Shown: positions 13,262-28,004 of the stretch, piece by piece
How positions within the stretch are numbered: position 1 is the stretch's first letter
Layout of the letters: every line of letters begins with the position of its first letter
Assembly: GCA_963691815.1 (NCBI GenBank)
Contig: OY829662.1
Coordinates: 22,922,062 to 22,986,061, forward strand
DNA from: Echiichthys vipera
Taxonomy: Eukaryota; Chordata; Actinopteri; Perciformes; Trachinidae
Length of the DNA: 64,000 nt
Reading direction: 5' to 3'
Translations under genes and position numbers: made by a program
Notes under the pieces: generated by a model
Database searches by the model: none
Told to the model about the DNA's origin: nothing
Seen by the model: only the letters and a program-made list of their open reading frames with translations

Positions 13262-14455
13262 CCTCCTCCCCTCACTGACTAACCTAATTGTCCTTGTTGC
13301 CATCATCCCACCAGCCGCTGCCCTACCTACCTGCCGTGGAAGGGAGGCGGAGCAGACAATGTCAAAGATCAATCTGAAAGGATCTTATCAGGCTTATCCC
13401 TTTAAACCTCAGCACGCCTGCATTCAGCTTTACTGTGAGGAGACGACCCGCCAGTCGTGTTGCAGGTCCATGTGAGATGCTGTTTTCACGTGCGGGATGT
13501 GAACAGTGACCAAACTTTTATTACAGTGCACTTGTAATATGTACAAATACAGTTTCTTGTTAAAAAAAAAAGCTCAATACAAGTAGCTCCGTCTTTCTAA
13601 TAGTAATAGAAGTTGCATGTTTGATAGTGAACATTTTAAGTGCTTGACATCTCTACATGTGAAAGTGTTGTTATTATTTTGAAATATTTCTTACAATTTA
13701 GAGATAATTGTATGCTTATTTGTGTCGGAGCTTCACAGCATGTAGTTGAGCTGAAGCCAATGTGGGTGGGGCCAGCAGTAGTGATTAAACTGATGAACAC
13801 CATTCACGTTAGTGCAAAATCAAACACTGGACATGAGTTTTGTCCTGAAGAAACACCTTTAAACAAGTCACTTCTTCTCAGATGAGGTAACTGACACTAT
13901 TCCGAGACCCGTATTTCCAGTATTTAAGGAGAGGTCAAATTAAATGGGTTTTATTGGAGATGTAGCATAATATTACAATGTGTCTCGCAACTGGTGTGAA
14001 ATAATGATAGAGTGTTTTCTCTTAGTGATTTGGCCCTTGTGAGAGGAAAATGTTAATCTAAAGGGAGGAGCACAGATTGGCTTGTTTGGAACCGGGACAA
14101 GAACTGAGAAAAAGCCATGACACACCCACGGAGCGCTGATGGGAAATTATGTCAGCAGACATTTAAATCCAAGTTCTTCAAATGATCCAACCATCCAGGC
14201 AGAGGGGAAGCTCCACACATAAGGCCTCAGCTGCCTTTGTTCCTTGTTTCATTCTTTTCTTTTTCTTAAATTAATTCATTTACCTTCTCTCTCTCTTTGC
14301 ATTCAATCTTAAATCCTTATCTCATATAGACGCTACTTTTTTTTAGATATATTCCATGTTTTCAAGGGAGACGAAGCCAAGGTGACATCATCACATCCAT
14401 CTACAAGCATGCTTTACATGGTACATGACAAGTCTAGCGGCTCTGTGAGGGTGTA
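13262..14455. other. Geneless stretch upstream of the PDE6 gamma gene
   Basis: No exons recognised. The first 250 bp are likely proximal promoter. The rest is AT-rich unique sequence. Confidence 0.4.
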
Positions 14456-14456
14456 T

Positions 14457-14570
14457 TCAATTCAATTAAATTGTATTATAGTGCCAAATCATAACAAAAG
14501 TTATCTCAGGACACTTTACAGACTAGGTATAGACCACACTCTATGACCTATTTATGATTTAAATAAGGTG
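14457..14570 (+). repeat. Dispersed fish repeat fragment (SINE/LINE tail type)
   Basis: TTCAATTCAATTAAATTG followed by TAGTGCCAAATCATAAC and GACCACACTCTATGACC matches a very common interspersed repeat in percomorph fish. Named from general recognition only. Confidence 0.5.
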
Positions 14571-14633
14571 TACTTAGGCACAACGGTGCTTTGAGATAAA
14601 TGCTAACCCCAGCAAGCTAACATGGTCACAATG

Positions 14634-14970
14634 GGGTCATCCCTATGTTCCCCGGGTCCGATGTTCCCCGCTTTCTTCCCCAAAATGGTTCTATGTTCCC
14701 CGATCACATAAGCCTCTGCCTTCACAAATTTGATTCAGCATTTTGGTACGGCTAAAGGTAACGGTTAAGCCGGGGGTAGTGTTACGGTCTACCTAAACCT
14801 ATTTGCCGGAGAATTCGGCACTGATGTGGAAAAAAATAACAGACCCTTTCTGTGAAAAGTGAGGAACATCGGTCCTTTTTTTTAAAAAAAGAAAAAGAAA
14901 AAGGGTCCTATGTTCCCCGGTCACATACTAAGCGGGGAACATAGGACCGAGAGATCATAGGTATGCTCCC
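14634..14970. mobile_element. MITE with exact 9-bp target duplication (copy A)
   Basis: Flanked on both sides by GTCACAATG (14625-14633 and 14971-14979). Ends read GGGTCATCCCTATGTTCCCC and, on the opposite strand, GGGAGCATACCTATG. The inside repeats the phrase CTATGTTCCCCG in both orientations. A second copy in the opposite orientation is at 46931-47217, also with a 9-bp duplication. 9-bp duplications point to Mutator-like elements (Merlin less likely). No transposase is encoded. Confidence 0.85.
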
Positions 14971-15197
14971 GTCACAATGGCAATGCTAACATGCTGATGT
15001 TTGTTTGGTGTGTTAGCATGCTAACATTTGCTCATCAAAACGTTAGAAGATCACCAAAGTCTTTAGGACTACTAACATTGCCATAACTGTATCTGTTACA
15101 GTTAGAGTAACATTAGCATTTTGTCTAGCAATTATTTTCATGAAATGCTATCCAAAGGGTGAGAGCGTAGGTTGTGCTCATTATTACAACTACAGCT

Positions 15198-17025
15198 TTA
15201 AATGAATAGTTCACCCTCAAAATGACTGTTTGTATATCAGTTACTCACTGACTGCTGTCTTGAATTCATGAGGAAAACTTGTTAACACTTCATAATATAG
15301 CCTGTGACTCATCGTGTAATTATCAAACACCTACAGTGTAATATTGTCATATGAATCAGCACATATAACGAATGGTTCCTACTGGTACTTAAATGTAGGT
15401 TCAGTGGAACAGGGGAGTAATGATTATGATTTTTAGCTTTCGAAATTAGAAAATGACTTATATGGTTAGTATTTTAGTCGGCCTGTTTATACAGAGTATT
15501 TTATAATAAATAAAAAATGAGTTACACTGTTAGTATTTCTAAGGACTGGGTTCTTTAATAGGATGTTTTAAAGGAGAGAAGAAATGACTTATTTCCCAGT
15601 TTTACAGATTTATCCTGTAGGACATGGGGATTGAACTGCAGGCCTCCGGTCAAAAGCTCACGTCTTTAATCCTTAAGACCACCACTAAAACCTCATCATA
15701 CAACCCATCCCCTGCTATTCCTCTGTAGTACTCTGAGTAGAGAGAGAGAGTGTGGTGACTTCACTGAAGACATGAATCCCTGGAAGGTGGATGTAGTTTG
15801 CCTGCAGAAAGCATTATTGTCATAACTTTTACTTCCAGTATATCACCTTTACGGTAGCACATCACATAACTGTTAAACAGGTCATTTCTTTTTTCCTCTA
15901 AAATACCCTGTAGCCTCTCCGTCGAGGTCGGTTCGCTGAACTAAATCCAATCATCCTCGGCTACAGGAGTCGCATTCTTGGAGGGACGTTGGAGGGAGGG
16001 GGATACGTCCAAAAGGCTGACGTATACCTCAGAGGTGAAGTGAGGGGCAGGGACGAGCCGTCACTCAAGACGCCGCACCCCTAATTATTCATACATTTTA
16101 AACTCCAATAAAATAAAAACTAGCCTGGTACAAAGAAATTCACCCCCCTCAGTGTTGTCATGGAGATATGACCTAAACCTACAGACTAGAATGTTTTTTT
16201 GTACCAGGCCTTAAATAAGTTTAATGATGCTGTGAAAACGGCCTGTTTAACATGGGGGTCAATGAGAAACTGCTTTATTATGAAACATGCCCCTAGTGGA
16301 CACTCTAAGAACTGCAGTTTTTGGCACTTCCTGTTTGAAGTCACTGTGTTTGGGGCTTGGTAGATATCTAATAAATACTTAAATAATTACAGTGTAAGTC
16401 ATTTCACATTTCTGCTAAATGTACCAATTGTTACTCCCTTGTTCGGCTGTAGCTACATTTAAGTACCAGTAGGAACCAGTAAGTATTTATATGTTCTGGT
16501 TTGTGAAGTGTATGTAGCATTGCATTATGAATCGTGGGCTGTATTATAAAGTGTTACTTTGTTTCTGTTGCGTGCCTCGGTGAAAGAGAAATCAAAAAAC
16601 TGAAAAAAGTCTAGATGCCTTTAACAACTGCAAAACTTTATCAAACCAAACATTCACACAATGTGTGCATAATAATCTTGTTTATCCAGTTGTATGCTCA
16701 GTACTTCTCAAACACATTCAGTTTTGTTAAAACCAGACTATTTACAAGACACGCTACTCTACTGCCACTGTCTGACAACATTTCGCAGGCGTACTTAGGG
16801 GGGGGCTGTGTATGAAGGGGTGTTGTATAGTAGTAGTATAGTGAAAACGCATGTTTGGGAAGTAATGAGCATACGACTCAATAAATGAGGCTTGGATTAA
16901 ACTGCAGAGTTTGTGAACTGATGTTACTGATCAACTGATGAACTGAGTTTTCTCCAAAAATTCAAAGCAACACTCTAAGTAACTGATATACAAATTGACA
17001 TTTTGAGGGTGAAGTATTCCTTTAA
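15198..17025. mobile_element. 1.8-kb TTAA-flanked non-autonomous DNA transposon
   Basis: The left end, TTAAATGAATAGTTCACCCT, and the right end read in reverse, TTAAAGGAATACTTCACCCT, are inverted copies. Both continue with CAAAATG, a short variable stretch and TTTGTATATCAGTTACT. TTAA at both outer edges fits piggyBac or Kolobok elements. The interior shows no transposase. A single related end (GGAATACTTCACCCTCAAAA) lies near 23785. Confidence 0.75.
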
Positions 17026-19583
17026 CAGCTTTCATTACTAACCACAGTTATTAAATATCTATGAAGTCATATATCTCGCCGGCTGATTAACTCAGTTGAA
17101 AATAAAAGCACAAAATGGTGATTAGAGTTATCTGGGTTTTTAAAATAACAAGGAAAGCAAGTTTTTTACAAAGGTGAATACCCTTTTAGGATGAAAACCT
17201 ACATTTATTTTGTGATTATGTATCACTTCATATATTGATTTGGGATTGGGATCGATCACATGCTGCACATTGATCTGCTGAGGTTTTGAGAGCAACCTGG
17301 TCCAAAAGAAATGCAGGACGATGGCTTAGCCTCTTTAACAGCATGTAGGCTGGAGATAGGACGGATCTGGCCTCATTAAGGACACAGACTGTTCTGCACT
17401 ATGTAATGTGAACTTTGGATTATCAGTGTTATAGGTCAGGAACCACAGTGAGCACCAGGCCTGTTTATTCAACGTAATCACATCACAGATCTACTTGCTA
17501 GTAAGCCAAGAATGTTTTTGGACACTTTTCAGAAATGCTGCTGTAAGTACAGTTAGCTAACCTAAGCGCGCTTACCTGTGGCCTCTCTAACCTGCAGGCA
17601 GAGATTTAACAAAATACTCCTCAGTAATAACAATGAACTAGACTGAACTGTACAGCAACAGTACAGTGTTGGTCAATGTGTCAGTAGGTCAATATGCAGC
17701 CATTCCTTCTGTCTGCATACAATACTTAGGTTACTAATCGGATTAACTATGGACTCAGATTTGAGAAAAAGCACTGGACACTAAGGATTAGGGCATACTC
17801 AGGCTTAGCATTCATACGGTGCCAATGCACTATTCACGGCTAAAGTCTAGTTCATTTGACCAGTGTGGGTGCAACAGCGCCGTGCCTAGGCATCCCAGCC
17901 GTGGCCAAGGTAAGAGAGGTGAGTTTCGGCACAGCACGATTACACATGAAAGAACACAAGCATAGAAGGCGCTCCTGGCGAAGGGTTCACCCTGGTCTGA
18001 TGCCTCAGATGAAAATATTCAAAAGCAGTTGGACAAAATGCACATTAACTCCGATGTCTACGGAACCCCTTTTAAAAAACAAAGTGATGCATTCTGATGA
18101 CGTCAATACGTGTGTGTGGTATTACGACGTGATGACATATAATCAAGAATCAGTCATGCTGTGGTCTGGGTCTTTTGAAGGTGTGTGAGTGCAGGTCAGG
18201 CCTGGTCAGCGGGGAAAAGGGGAGGAGGGACAACAAAGGTTCGGCATGGCAAGGATCAACTGGGCCAAGTGAGTGCACCCTTAGACCCAATTTGGGATCT
18301 AATTGGCAAAGCAATCATCTCCTGTATTTTATACAATGGCAGCCAATGCTCTGTATGGTAAGACTGAGAGTCTGAGGATAATATGGCAAATGTACCTGAA
18401 CAGTGAACTTGAACAAGAGCTCTGGGAGAATATTGTCCATAACACGAGTTGGCCAGTAAGGAATAGTAAGGGCAAACATCACCAACAAATTCATTGATAT
18501 TTTTGGACTCCAGTCAGACTTAAAAGTCTTGGTCTAAGTCAAAGCAAGGAATGCTGGAAATGTGAGAGTTTGAGGAGTACTTTTCTATTCCTCATATGGG
18601 ACAGTCAGCTGGTTTCCCCATTTTACTAACCTGACACGCCCGTTTGTTTGTTACACAGAACCATCTGAGATGCCATCCTTGGAAACTCTTCTGAAAGAAC
18701 AGGCACTTTCAGAAAATACCTAGCAGGTGATTGGACGAACCATTTGTCTATCGAACTCCTGCCAAAGTCAGTCAAGCGAAGAGCAAAAACATATTTTCTG
18801 TTAAGAATGGCCTTCTGTGCCAGTCTTTAATCTTCTTTTAATGTAGAAAGAGAAATACCCCCCATGTTGTGATATAACTGATGCTATTGCAGCATCTACG
18901 CTACCCTCTTTAGGAACCTCCATTGTTGTTTTGAACCAACAGTCACCTCTCCATGTTGTGACACACCTAAACCATGCCAGTAGCTGCCAGTAGCTCCTCA
19001 AAGGATGCCGATTGGCAGTGATTTAGATTCAAACAATGATCAACCTCCCATTCACATTCCACCAAGAGATGGAAAAATATTTGCTTCTAATGGCAAAGCA
19101 AATTAGCGTGGAGTTCAAATTTGGTGAAAGTTGCAGCCTCGACAAATAGCAGAGCAGAGTGCGTGGTTAACCCTACTTTGCTGTAGTTTTCCAAGTGAGC
19201 CAAGATGGATGAGTAGCTGATTGTTGCTGTGTCTATCCGTGTCAGTATCGTCTCGGTAGGCGATGGTCACTCACCTGCATTCACGCATGTGTGACCTTAC
19301 CTTTACTGGAACCCTGACAAGTCGTTTTTTTGTGTGATTTTGCAATTATAGATTCAGAGGCAACATTCACTGAAATGTGGGGTAGCTTTCGTTTTCTGTC
19401 TGTTTGTGTCCTTTGTTACCTGCAGACAACCCTGTGAAAAGTGTGTTCAGTACTGTAAGGCCACTGTGTATGTGACATGCTCAGCTTCACAGGCAGCATT
19501 TTACAGCTTGTCCAACATCGGCTAAGTATGACTTCAACTGACAAATCTGTTCTTTCATGAAGCCCCTGGATTCCTGTGTGGTG
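17026..19583. other. Geneless stretch
   Basis: No recognisable gene. The open frame at 17856-18188 has no family resemblance I can name and lacks splice context. The rest is unique AT-rich sequence. Confidence 0.35.
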
Positions 19584-19586
19584 TGC

Positions 19587-19681
<95 letters not shown>
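19584..19681. repeat. (TG)n microsatellite
   Basis: About 98 bp of TG repeat with a short GCGCG interruption at its start. Confidence 0.95.
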
Positions 19682-20196
19682 CAAAGGAAACCATACTCTT
19701 TTAACATCGTGGCTCTCTGGTTTGAGGAGCACCATATACAGTGCAGGTATACAGTACATATGATCTGTTGGATGTATGGAGGTTTGCTTCCCACTCCGCA
19801 GAAAGCTCAAAGAGAGCATGAGTGACTATTCTCGGCATTTGAGTGTACTTAAAAAAAAAGAGAAAAAATCAAAAAGGGTCTAGACAGGAGTGAACCACAG
19901 TCTCTAGTCTCACTTTGGTCTTAGATTCTGAACTCATGCTTTCTGTCCAAGAAAAAAGTATATGTTTAAATTCTCAGCCATCTCTACAAAAACAGGAAAA
20001 CGTGACCAGTAGCACAAACTGATTAAAGTCTTTTTTTAAAGAGATAATTTAGGGTATTAGGGAAGAGACACCAGCCTACATTTACTCAGTCAACCTTTCA
20101 TTGTGCTTTGATCCTCTCTACACCTTCTAAGGGTGAAACCTAAGCTGTATTCCCAGCAGCTTTTTGGCTAAATAATGCCCTATCTACAGTGTGTAA

Positions 20197-20198
<2 letters not shown>
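19682..20198. other. Geneless stretch
   Basis: No exon or repeat recognised. Confidence 0.35.
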
Positions 20199-20252
<54 letters not shown>

Positions 20253-20258
20253 GGGGGG
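20199..20258. repeat. (TG)n joined to a G homopolymer
   Basis: About 37 bp of TG repeat run directly into about 22 G residues (20236-20258), a possible quadruplex-forming tract and a likely sequencing-length uncertainty. Confidence 0.9.
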
Positions 20259-20656
20259 TCTTAATGATTCATATTTCTGCATGTATTTAGCCGTATTGGA
20301 GAAAATTCACCAGAGAAGTGTATTATGGAGCCTTTCAAGCCTTCATGGGCTGACTGTTGAAAAATGTGTGCATAACGTAGCACCTAGACTAATAATAGTC
20401 TTGTACAAGAACCACATGTATCCCAACATGCCATAAATGCCCCAACCAATCTGCCCCATATGAATGAGGGCAAAGAGCTCAGACTGACTGGCTTGCTGGT
20501 GGAGGTCAGCTGGTGGTGGGCCATGACAGTTTTAGAGCATGTTTAAAGAGCAATGTACAGCAGATCACAGACAGCCTACTTTAACACAGGATACTCCCTA
20601 ATCCCATTTGAACACATGGCTGACGGGGCACTGAAAGCATTATTGACCTCTGACTT

Positions 20657-20975
20657 ACAGTACTGGCATGGTAGTGTGGTGGTTAGCACTCACCTCACAG
20701 CGAGAGGGATGTTCTCCCTGTGTCTGCGTTGGTTCTATCCGGGTTCTCCGGCTTCCTCCCACAGTCCAAAGACATGCATGTGTTAGGTTCATTGATGACT
20801 CTAAATTGCCCGTAGGTGTGAATGGTTGTCTGTCTCTGTTCGTCTCTATGTGCCCTGTGATAGACTGGAGTCCTGTCCAGGGTGGACCCCGCCTCACGCC
20901 CGATGTCAGCTAGGATCGGCTCCAGCCCTTCGTGACCCCGAAAGGGACAAGCGGTTGAAGATGGATTGATGGATG
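20657..20975 (+). mobile_element. tRNA-derived SINE (copy 2)
   Basis: Same family and orientation as the copy at 9782-10100: GTGGTGGTTAGCACT, TCCTCCCACAGTCCAAAG, GTCCAGGGTGGACCCC. It carries an internal deletion that removed the B box (CACAGCGAGAGG runs straight into GATGTTCTCCC) and a fuller 3' tail ending GATGGATTGATGGATGG. It could not be transcribed from its own promoter. Confidence 0.85.
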
Positions 20976-21074
20976 GACTTACAGTACTACAGTCAGTGGA
21001 ACACAAGCTATTTCTTTTTCAGACGTATACGCCCTACAGCCCTGTCAGACGAACTCGAGTAGCCCTTCAACTAG

Positions 21075-21180
21075 GGGTTAGGGCTAGTTTTTCAAGCCTT
21101 TATTAGATAGGACAGACAGGAAATGAGGTGAGAGAGAGAGAGGGACAAAGGCAGCAAAGGGCCGCAGGTCGGAGTCTGCT
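21075..21180 (-). mobile_element. 5'-truncated SINE, same family as 25472-25660
   Basis: Read on the minus strand it gives GACTCCGACCTGCGGCCCTTTGCTGC, then a CT-rich body and a tail ending in ATCTAATAAAGG. The plus-strand copy at 25555-25620 has the same order. The tRNA-like head is missing. Confidence 0.55.
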
Positions 21181-21356
21181 CTTACATTGATTTTTTAAAC
21201 TATTTTTGTTTACTGTTACTGATCAGTGCAATCAAATCCTTTCCCTCTGTAAAAACATAGCCCAAAAAGAGAAAATATAACGGAGCACTGAGGCCAAAGA
21301 ACCTTTCTGAACAGATTTTAATTGGTGTGTCGAGTCCAATGGACATTAACAAAAAG

Positions 21357-21590
21357 CTACCTGTTGCCTCTGCTTGCTGCGGTGTGTCCCGTCTCCTCGC
21401 CTTCACTCTTAGCAGACTGTTTAGGATGCTGTCTCTTTAGGTGGTTGAAAAGGTTTGTTGTGTTACCATCCAGTGTGCAAACCTTGTGTGACTGTGTGTG
21501 TGGGGCAGGTTTGGGCAGAAGGCGGCCTCTGTGAAGTGATGGCGCCGGCTCCTTGTTAAACACATTAGGAGACGCAGTTGCACGGGACAT
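21357..21590 (-). pseudogene. BED-type zinc-finger fragment of a hAT-like transposase
   Basis: The minus-strand frame contains KVCTLDGNTTNLFNHLKRQHP, the C-terminal half of a BED finger (cysteine, TTNL core, then H-x5-H) as found at the N-terminus of hAT transposases and ZBED proteins. No catalytic region follows, so it is read as an isolated transposon remnant. A domesticated ZBED exon cannot be excluded. Confidence 0.5.
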
Positions 21591-21977
21591 ACACCTGTTA
21601 TTTTAAAAACATATTTTACAGCTTGTTCCACACATCCTGTAAATAAGTGTGGTGAGAGAGCTTCGATGCGATGCAATAGTGTGACGCTCGAGTGCTGTTA
21701 GGACACGGTATTTCTTTTGTGTTTTCTTCTTCTACTCTCTGAATAGCACAGGGTAGGGATGAGAAATCCTCTTCGCTGCCTGTAGTCCGCTATGATTGGT
21801 CAATCGGCGTGTCATCAGGGCGGTGCATGAAGCGGACTAGTCAATAGTGTGATTTGGCTGAGGAAAAAACCCCTGATGCATGTGTACAAGAGCATAGAAA
21901 AGCAGTAGATAGAATGTGCCCTACAGACGATACTACGATCTCTCTGCTTTGGCAGATCGTCAGTCATGTATTTAAAC

Positions 21978-22130
21978 CAGTTATCTATGACTTAAACAGT
22001 ATTTCATCCCTTTAACCAATACTACTTTTGCTTTATTTCAACCAGTTATCTATTACTTTCAGCTAAAACAGTATTTCATCCCTTTATCCAATACTACTTT
22101 TAGCTTTATTTCACCCAGTCATATTACTTT
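21978..22130. repeat. Imperfect tandem duplication, ~70-bp unit
   Basis: The phrases CAGTTATCTAT, AACAGTATTTCATCCCTTTA and CCAATACTACTTTT occur in the same order at about 21979-22031 and 22045-22095, with a partial third unit after it (TTTATTTCACCCAGT). Confidence 0.75.
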
Positions 22131-23800
22131 TAATTTAACTTACAACTTAAACCATTTAGCCTTCACGTTAACATACAATTGCCCACGAAAAGGGCAGAAC
22201 TTCTACTAACAGGCAAAATATAAACATTTCAATAAGAACAAAAACAGTAAACCAGCCTATGTATTTCATATTTAATGTTTTTCTTTGATTTATTTTAATT
22301 TATTTAACAACAACTTTTTTGTACTTAAAAAATATTTTCTAGGATGCCCTGAGCTACTGCTAATATTGCACGGGTTGGGTCAGCTCTGCTCCTGGTAACA
22401 GCAGGTTAGCAACCACCTCGTGGTTGGGAATCATTGTGCTGAGTGACACTACACAAGCAAATAAGGTAAAGTGCATAGTTACTTGCATACTCTTTGCTCT
22501 TTAATGGTCAAAGTGATGTCAGTAACAAAGCTTTCAGACTCCTCCCTCATGAGACACCGCTGTGCCCGCCTCCTCTGACGGACGGGTTAACTGTGTCATC
22601 CTCCAGACTCAAATGTCACTATCACTCTGTTCAATCTCGTGTTAAACTCTACTCCTGTGAAGTTTCTTATTCTGTTTGATCCACCAGATCTGTGATGTTT
22701 TTCCTATGTTATGGTCTTGATGCAGTAGTGGTTTCTCTATTCTTTGATATTGTTGTATCGTGTACCGATTATCCTCCAGATATGCGTCATCTGCCACCTC
22801 TTTAATACCTCTTGATTAAAAAGGAGCTACTTTGTAAATGTAACGTTGTTAAATTAATAGTAAATATTCAAATCATAACACTGCTTTGTATTTAGCTTTA
22901 AGTCATTTTAATTCCAGTTCTGTCAGTATTCACGGGCCTCTCCTCTCCCTCTTGATTGAAATTCCACGGCAGGGCTGAGAGATATTCACTTCAAATGGGA
23001 CTAATGATTTTTCTCATTCATGCAAACACATTATGCATTTCCATTTCCTATCTGCCACGCTTCTTTGAGCTTTGAAGTGCAAAATCCCTTCAGTTTGAGC
23101 CTAAATCTTTTACTTGCATGGCAACCAGCACATTTATTTCATATATGGATTTGCCTGAGGTAAATATATTCATTTTCAATTTGATTAATAGGAATTTTCA
23201 TAAACGTAATGTTTCCTTTCAAAAGCGTTGCACTTTCTTTGTGTAACTCTGCGGTTGAATGAGCATTTAAAGGACACACTGGTGTTCCCTGATTTTATAA
23301 GGTTTCAAAAAATAGACACATTTTCATTGCAGTCATAAATATATGGCTGGTCCTTTTCATTTTATTAACGCAAATATCTACTTCTGGTTTTGTATCTTCC
23401 CAGGGATGCTGGGAATTTTCCTTTGTGTGTCAGCGTTATGTAAGGCTTTAAGAAGCTAGTGTGCTAAACTAATTGGAAGATTTCTCCTGAGGGCAGATTG
23501 ACCTGAATCTCATTTCATAGGCTTATGCCCTTTGTCGTCATGAGGCATTTCTCAAAACATTTTCAGGAACTGTTTAAGTCTTGTCTTCCTCCTTTGCAGT
23601 GCGTATATACTTGGTGAAAATTGCGTTTCTCATTTTTATGCTTTTATCATTTCTGTCAGTGAAATAATATCTAAAAAATATTATAAAGTTATTTATCCGA
23701 GTGAGAATTTCTGCTGTTGTGTTTGTGTGATATTGTGTCATGTTAACACACAAATGTATGTAAGAATATGTAAGAAACCTTAGGAATACTTCACCCTCAA
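22131..23800. other. Geneless stretch
   Basis: Unique AT-rich sequence. No coding exon or confident repeat; 22494-22680 is an open frame without recognisable similarity. Confidence 0.35.
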
Positions 23801-23817
23801 AAAGATCATGCTTTAAC

Positions 23818-24036
23818 TTGGATTTAATCCAAACCAATATGGCGGCTTGTTTGGAAACTAAAATATGGGAACGCTTTGTAAAGAACAAGGATGACCTCAA
23901 GAAGGTCACATGCAAACTTTACAAGAAAAACTTTGCCCATCGCTCATCCATGACGAACATGACCTCCCACCATAAACATGATGGTGGTGTCATTAACAGG
24001 CGGCAGACTTCTAGCGAGCGGCTGTGCGTAAAATAA
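23818..24036 (+). pseudogene. Decayed BED-finger fragment (hAT/ZBED type)
   Basis: The frame reads IWERFVKNKDDLKKVTCKLY, then KKNFAHRSSMTNMTSHHKHD. This follows the BED finger order (aromatic W/F, CKxC, TTNM, H-x-H), but the second zinc cysteine is a tyrosine (CKLY) and no transposase body follows. It is read as a dead remnant. Confidence 0.55.
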
Positions 24037-24149
24037 TGGTTATTAATTATGTTGAAATATGTTATTCAGTCGCTGAGGCTATACATGGGGGCGATATACA
24101 GTATATGTATACAGTATATATATACAACCATCTCTAGGGTTTACAGAGA

Positions 24150-24405
24150 ATGGACCCAAAAAGAGAAAAGATCCAGTGAGCAGCAGTTCTGTGAGCACAG
24201 ATGCCTTGTTTTAGCCAGAGGTCAGAGGAGAATGGCCAGACTGGTTGGAGCTGACAGAAAGGCAAAAGGAACTCAAATCTCCACTGGTTCCAACATCTGT
24301 GAACACACAACACCACCTACTTTCTACAGAGAGGGAACAGCAGCAGAAGACCACACTGACACTTTCTTAAGCAGCAGGTGTGCCTAATAAAGTGGCCGGG
24401 GAGTA
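24150..24405 (+). pseudogene. Internally deleted Tc1-like transposon remnant
   Basis: The frame at about 24175-24345 contains EQQFCEHRCLVLARGQRRMA, then RLVGADRKAKGTQIS. This is the start of the DNA-binding part of a common fish Tc1-like transposase. It then jumps to GTGCCTAATAAAGTGGCCGG (about 24379-24398), the characteristic 3' terminal inverted repeat. The catalytic DDE region and the 5' terminal repeat are missing, so the element is inactive. Confidence 0.7.
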
Positions 24406-25471
24406 GTTGGCTAATCGACGCATACCATGAAATTCCTTGGTCAGGGGCAGCCCTAGAAAATAGTTCACTGAAATGTGCCTCTGTCAGAAACAAACCATGT
24501 AGTGGCTGAATCTGTTTAACTGATTTTATTTTTAGAAGTTCTAAAAAGCGACGTGTCACACTGGATGCCCCTGATTTGCATAAAGTCGCCTAGACCTCAA
24601 CTTTATGCAAACGAGGATTCTTTACTCAGCATGGAGGCTGACGTGAATTATTCCTTTAAGAATTAGATGCACTCCTATCCACTTGTGGAATAAATCAATC
24701 TTACCTTTTGATTTGCCCATGCATTGAACCTATAGCAAGACTTTTTAAGTGAGCTAACCAGCCCCCTTTTCTTTTGAAACTCCCCGGGGAGCCTCTAGAA
24801 ATTGAGATTACGCTGCAGAAACGCAGAACTTTTCACAGAAGAGTCACAGCGAGGGCCCCTCTGCCATAAAATCCTGTTATGTTTCACCTCACAGACTGAG
24901 GCGAGCTGTGAGCTACATGTTCAGAAGCAAGTATGTGGGTGTGCAATTATTAATATGCCATATTTAATCTGAGGCAGAAATAAAAACATTGTACAAAAGC
25001 AAAGAAAAGCAGGCAGTGGACGACTTCTCTATCCTGCAGCCATTATTGCAAAGTCAGAATATAAAACAGGAGAAATTTCAGATTCACGTTGCACAGTATA
25101 TGCTGAATAATATGTGTTGAGCCCCAACCTTGGCTTTGATGTTATATGAATGAGAAATGAAAGCAAGGACAAAAAGAGTATTTCTTCACATCACTGGTTG
25201 TACAGTGTTGCATCAGTGACTGTTTGTAGAAAGATGTAAAGATTTCCTGTATGTGCAGGCCGGACCGATGCGAGATGTGACATGAAGGAGGATTGGTTTC
25301 AATCTTGGTGAGAGGAAAGAATCAGAAATGCTCTAACAATTCCAGGGGGGAAATTATTTAAAGAAAGAATGTTATTGTGTGAAATTGAGCACAGTGAAGG
25401 GGGCACAGCAGAGGAAACGGGTGCTGACGTGACCTTGGCTCTGATGTTAGATGAATCAGACATAATAGACA
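24406..25471. other. Geneless stretch
   Basis: No exon recognised; unique sequence. Confidence 0.35.
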
Positions 25472-25660
25472 AGGGGTGGCCAGTGGAACAGTGGTTAGAG
25501 CAGTCGCCCCCATATGAAGAGGCTGAAGGGCCCTGCAGCAGCGGCTGCTGGTTTGACTCCGACCTGCAGCCCTTTGCTGCATGTCTCCCCCTCTTTCTCT
25601 CACCCTATTTCCTGAAAGGGTTGAAAACTGGAAAAGAAAAAATCTAAAAAAGAAAAAATA
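25472..25660 (+). mobile_element. tRNA-derived SINE, second family
   Basis: An A-box-like AGTGGTTAGAGCAGTCG (about 25490-25506) and a B box GGTTTGACTCC at 25550-25560 are followed by CTGCAGCCCTTTGCTGC, a CT-rich body and an A-rich tail (AAAAGAAAAAATC). It differs in body from the SINEs at 9.8 and 20.7 kb. Confidence 0.7.

Positions 25661-28004
<2,344 letters not shown>

Noticed and set aside
17856..18497. Adjoining open frames that might form a gene
   Set aside because: No domain, no consistent splicing, and composition like neighbouring intergenic DNA.
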